DNA of 7,776 nucleotides from Globobulimina sp. Lineage: Eukaryota > Foraminifera > Rotaliida. The stretch is from the NCBI GenBank assembly GCA_003354225.1, contig PIVH01000120.1, forward strand, positions 1 to 7,776. The letters are read 5' to 3'. The notes beneath the pieces were generated by a model that worked only from the letters and a program-made list of their open reading frames with translations, had not been told where the DNA came from and made no database searches. Made by a program: the position numbers and the translations under genes. Shown one piece after another: positions 7,028 through 7,776 of the stretch (positions are counted from its first letter, which is position 1; every line of letters begins with the position of its first letter).

Positions 7028-7503
7028 GTAACAACTTTTTGGGATCCTGAATTTGAAACTGAAAAACGAAATATTCCAGTTTAAAATTCATTTCCCCTAA
7101 TTGTCTCAAACCGTTTCTGTAAACCTCATCATTGCACTCCTGATCATTCAAGAACCGTTAATATTAAAATCAAAAACAAAATATTGTGCAAAAAACAGTG
7201 TTTATATACAAGCACAATGTTGTATTGTTATAATAAATAATAAGTTAAAAACGCAAAACAGGTTGTTCCGTATCCCAGGTATAGAGAGCAACATTTTGCA
7301 ACGAAATTCTTTCTCGCAAAATAGACTCGGTATACAATAAAAATCACGATTCATGTACGAGGTTTATACAATTATTACAGATTACAAGGAAAATAAATCA
7401 ACCACGATAATAAATCTTTGTCACACAACGGCATAATAATAATAACGTATTCTGCAAAACCAATATCGGAAAAATATCCAAAAAAAATCAAAATCAAAAA
7501 TAA

Positions 7504-7551
7504 ATTCCACTGCATCTTTAATACAGAACTTATTCCACTGTAATTCCACTG
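7504..7551. repeat. three short ATTCCACTG direct repeats
   Basis: ATTCCACTG is found at 7504-7512, 7532-7540 and 7543-7551, ending just before the ATG at 7558. They might be binding sites or slippage products; nothing further can be said. Confidence 0.6.
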
Positions 7552-7557
7552 CAAAGG

Positions 7558-7743
7558 ATGAAATTGTTAGAATCCAACAGTTGTGAGTGTTGCGTGGCTA
7601 TTATGAACGCATTATTTGTATTAATGTATCAAACCAAACATTTGATGCAGATACCAAACCAAACCAAACAATTACCCATGAAAATAAAATCAGAGTTTAG
7701 GCGAAGCAAACACGACTTAAACACACCATTACCGGCCCACTGA
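7558..7743 (+). CDS. weak small ORF, possibly a first exon of a gene leaving the window
   Basis: ATG 7558 opens 61 codons to TGA at 7741-7743. The product has a Cys-containing start (SCECC at 8-12), a short hydrophobic stretch (13-23), then a Gln/Lys/Arg-rich part that includes an ACCAA-type repeat in the DNA (about 7630-7671). There is no known family, and composition is only mildly coding-like. The frame is open again after the TGA to the window end. It may be a true small gene, a first exon, or chance. Confidence 0.25.
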   Translation: MKLLESNSCECCVAIMNALFVLMYQTKHLMQIPNQTKQLPMKIKSEFRRSKHDLNTPLPAH

Positions 7744-7776
7744 GCGATTAACTCCAATAACAGTTACATCACAATA

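Larger units (their letters stand above)
6463..7557. other. about 1.1-kb non-coding, repeat-rich stretch
   Basis: I find no ATG-started frame here that looks coding. It contains an imperfect tandem repeat, an (AT)6 tract, a degenerate ATTACA/TTGCAA array, long T tracts around 6954-7012, a small hairpin and several A-rich stretches. A frame at 7101-7340 starts with TTG only and has unremarkable composition. It may be intergenic or contain untranslated exons of a downstream gene. Confidence 0.5.

Noticed and set aside
7101-7340. Plus-strand 79-codon frame
   Set aside because: It starts with TTG, has no ATG, a low-information composition and no splice context that I trust.
1-7776. tRNA, rRNA, CRISPR array, insertion sequence or viral hallmark genes
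   Set aside because: I saw no cloverleaf with a GGTTCGA-type arm, no conserved rRNA core, no regular repeat-spacer pattern, no transposase motif, and no polymerase, capsid or integrase motif in any long frame.
1-7776. Organellar (mitochondrial) origin with TGA as Trp
   Set aside because: Trp is encoded by TGG throughout, there is a spliceosomal-type intron, the genes are not organellar, and a RABL3-like GTPase is nuclear.

Overview
The window looks like nuclear DNA from an AT-rich eukaryotic microbe (a protist, or possibly a small invertebrate or early-branching fungus). I cannot name the taxon. Three things point to a eukaryote. There is a RABL3-type small GTPase whose reading frame is restored by removing a clean 55-nt GTAAGT...AG intron. 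Other loci fit short (60-135 nt) introns. There are no Shine-Dalgarno sites or bacterial operon signals. Low-complexity Asn-rich stretches, A/T-rich spacers and TATA-like boxes fit a compact protist genome. TAA, TAG and TGA all appear as possible stops, so the code is probably standard, although the TGA pattern deserves a check.

Layout, left to right. 1-279 is a T-rich leader or promoter. 280-1347 (+) is an Asn-rich then coiled-coil unknown gene, one reading frame broken by a single TGA at 724-726, which probably lies in an intron. 1370-3019 (+) is a 549-residue unknown protein starting only 22 bp after the previous stop, with a strong GC gradient from 5' to 3'. 3233-4103 (+) is the RABL3-like GTPase in two exons, with a possible further 3' exon to 4264. 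6005-4526 (-) is best modelled as a three-exon gene for a 442-residue protein ending in a hydrophobic tail anchor. 6006-6216 is a divergent promoter region. 6217-6462 (+) is an 81-residue six-cysteine protein. 6463-7557 is mostly non-coding and repeat-rich, with a 46/45-bp tandem repeat, an ATTACA/TTGCAA degenerate array, an (AT)6 tract and a small hairpin. 7558-7743 (+) is a weak ORF, possibly the first exon of a gene running off the window.

Only the GTPase has a recognisable family. The other proteins are orphans to my reading, and nothing in the window shows a pathway that links them. The best leads for something undescribed are three. Two long reading frames are each interrupted by exactly one in-frame TGA. 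Around 5800-6020 both strands look coding. Three reading frames lie very closely packed between 280 and 3019.
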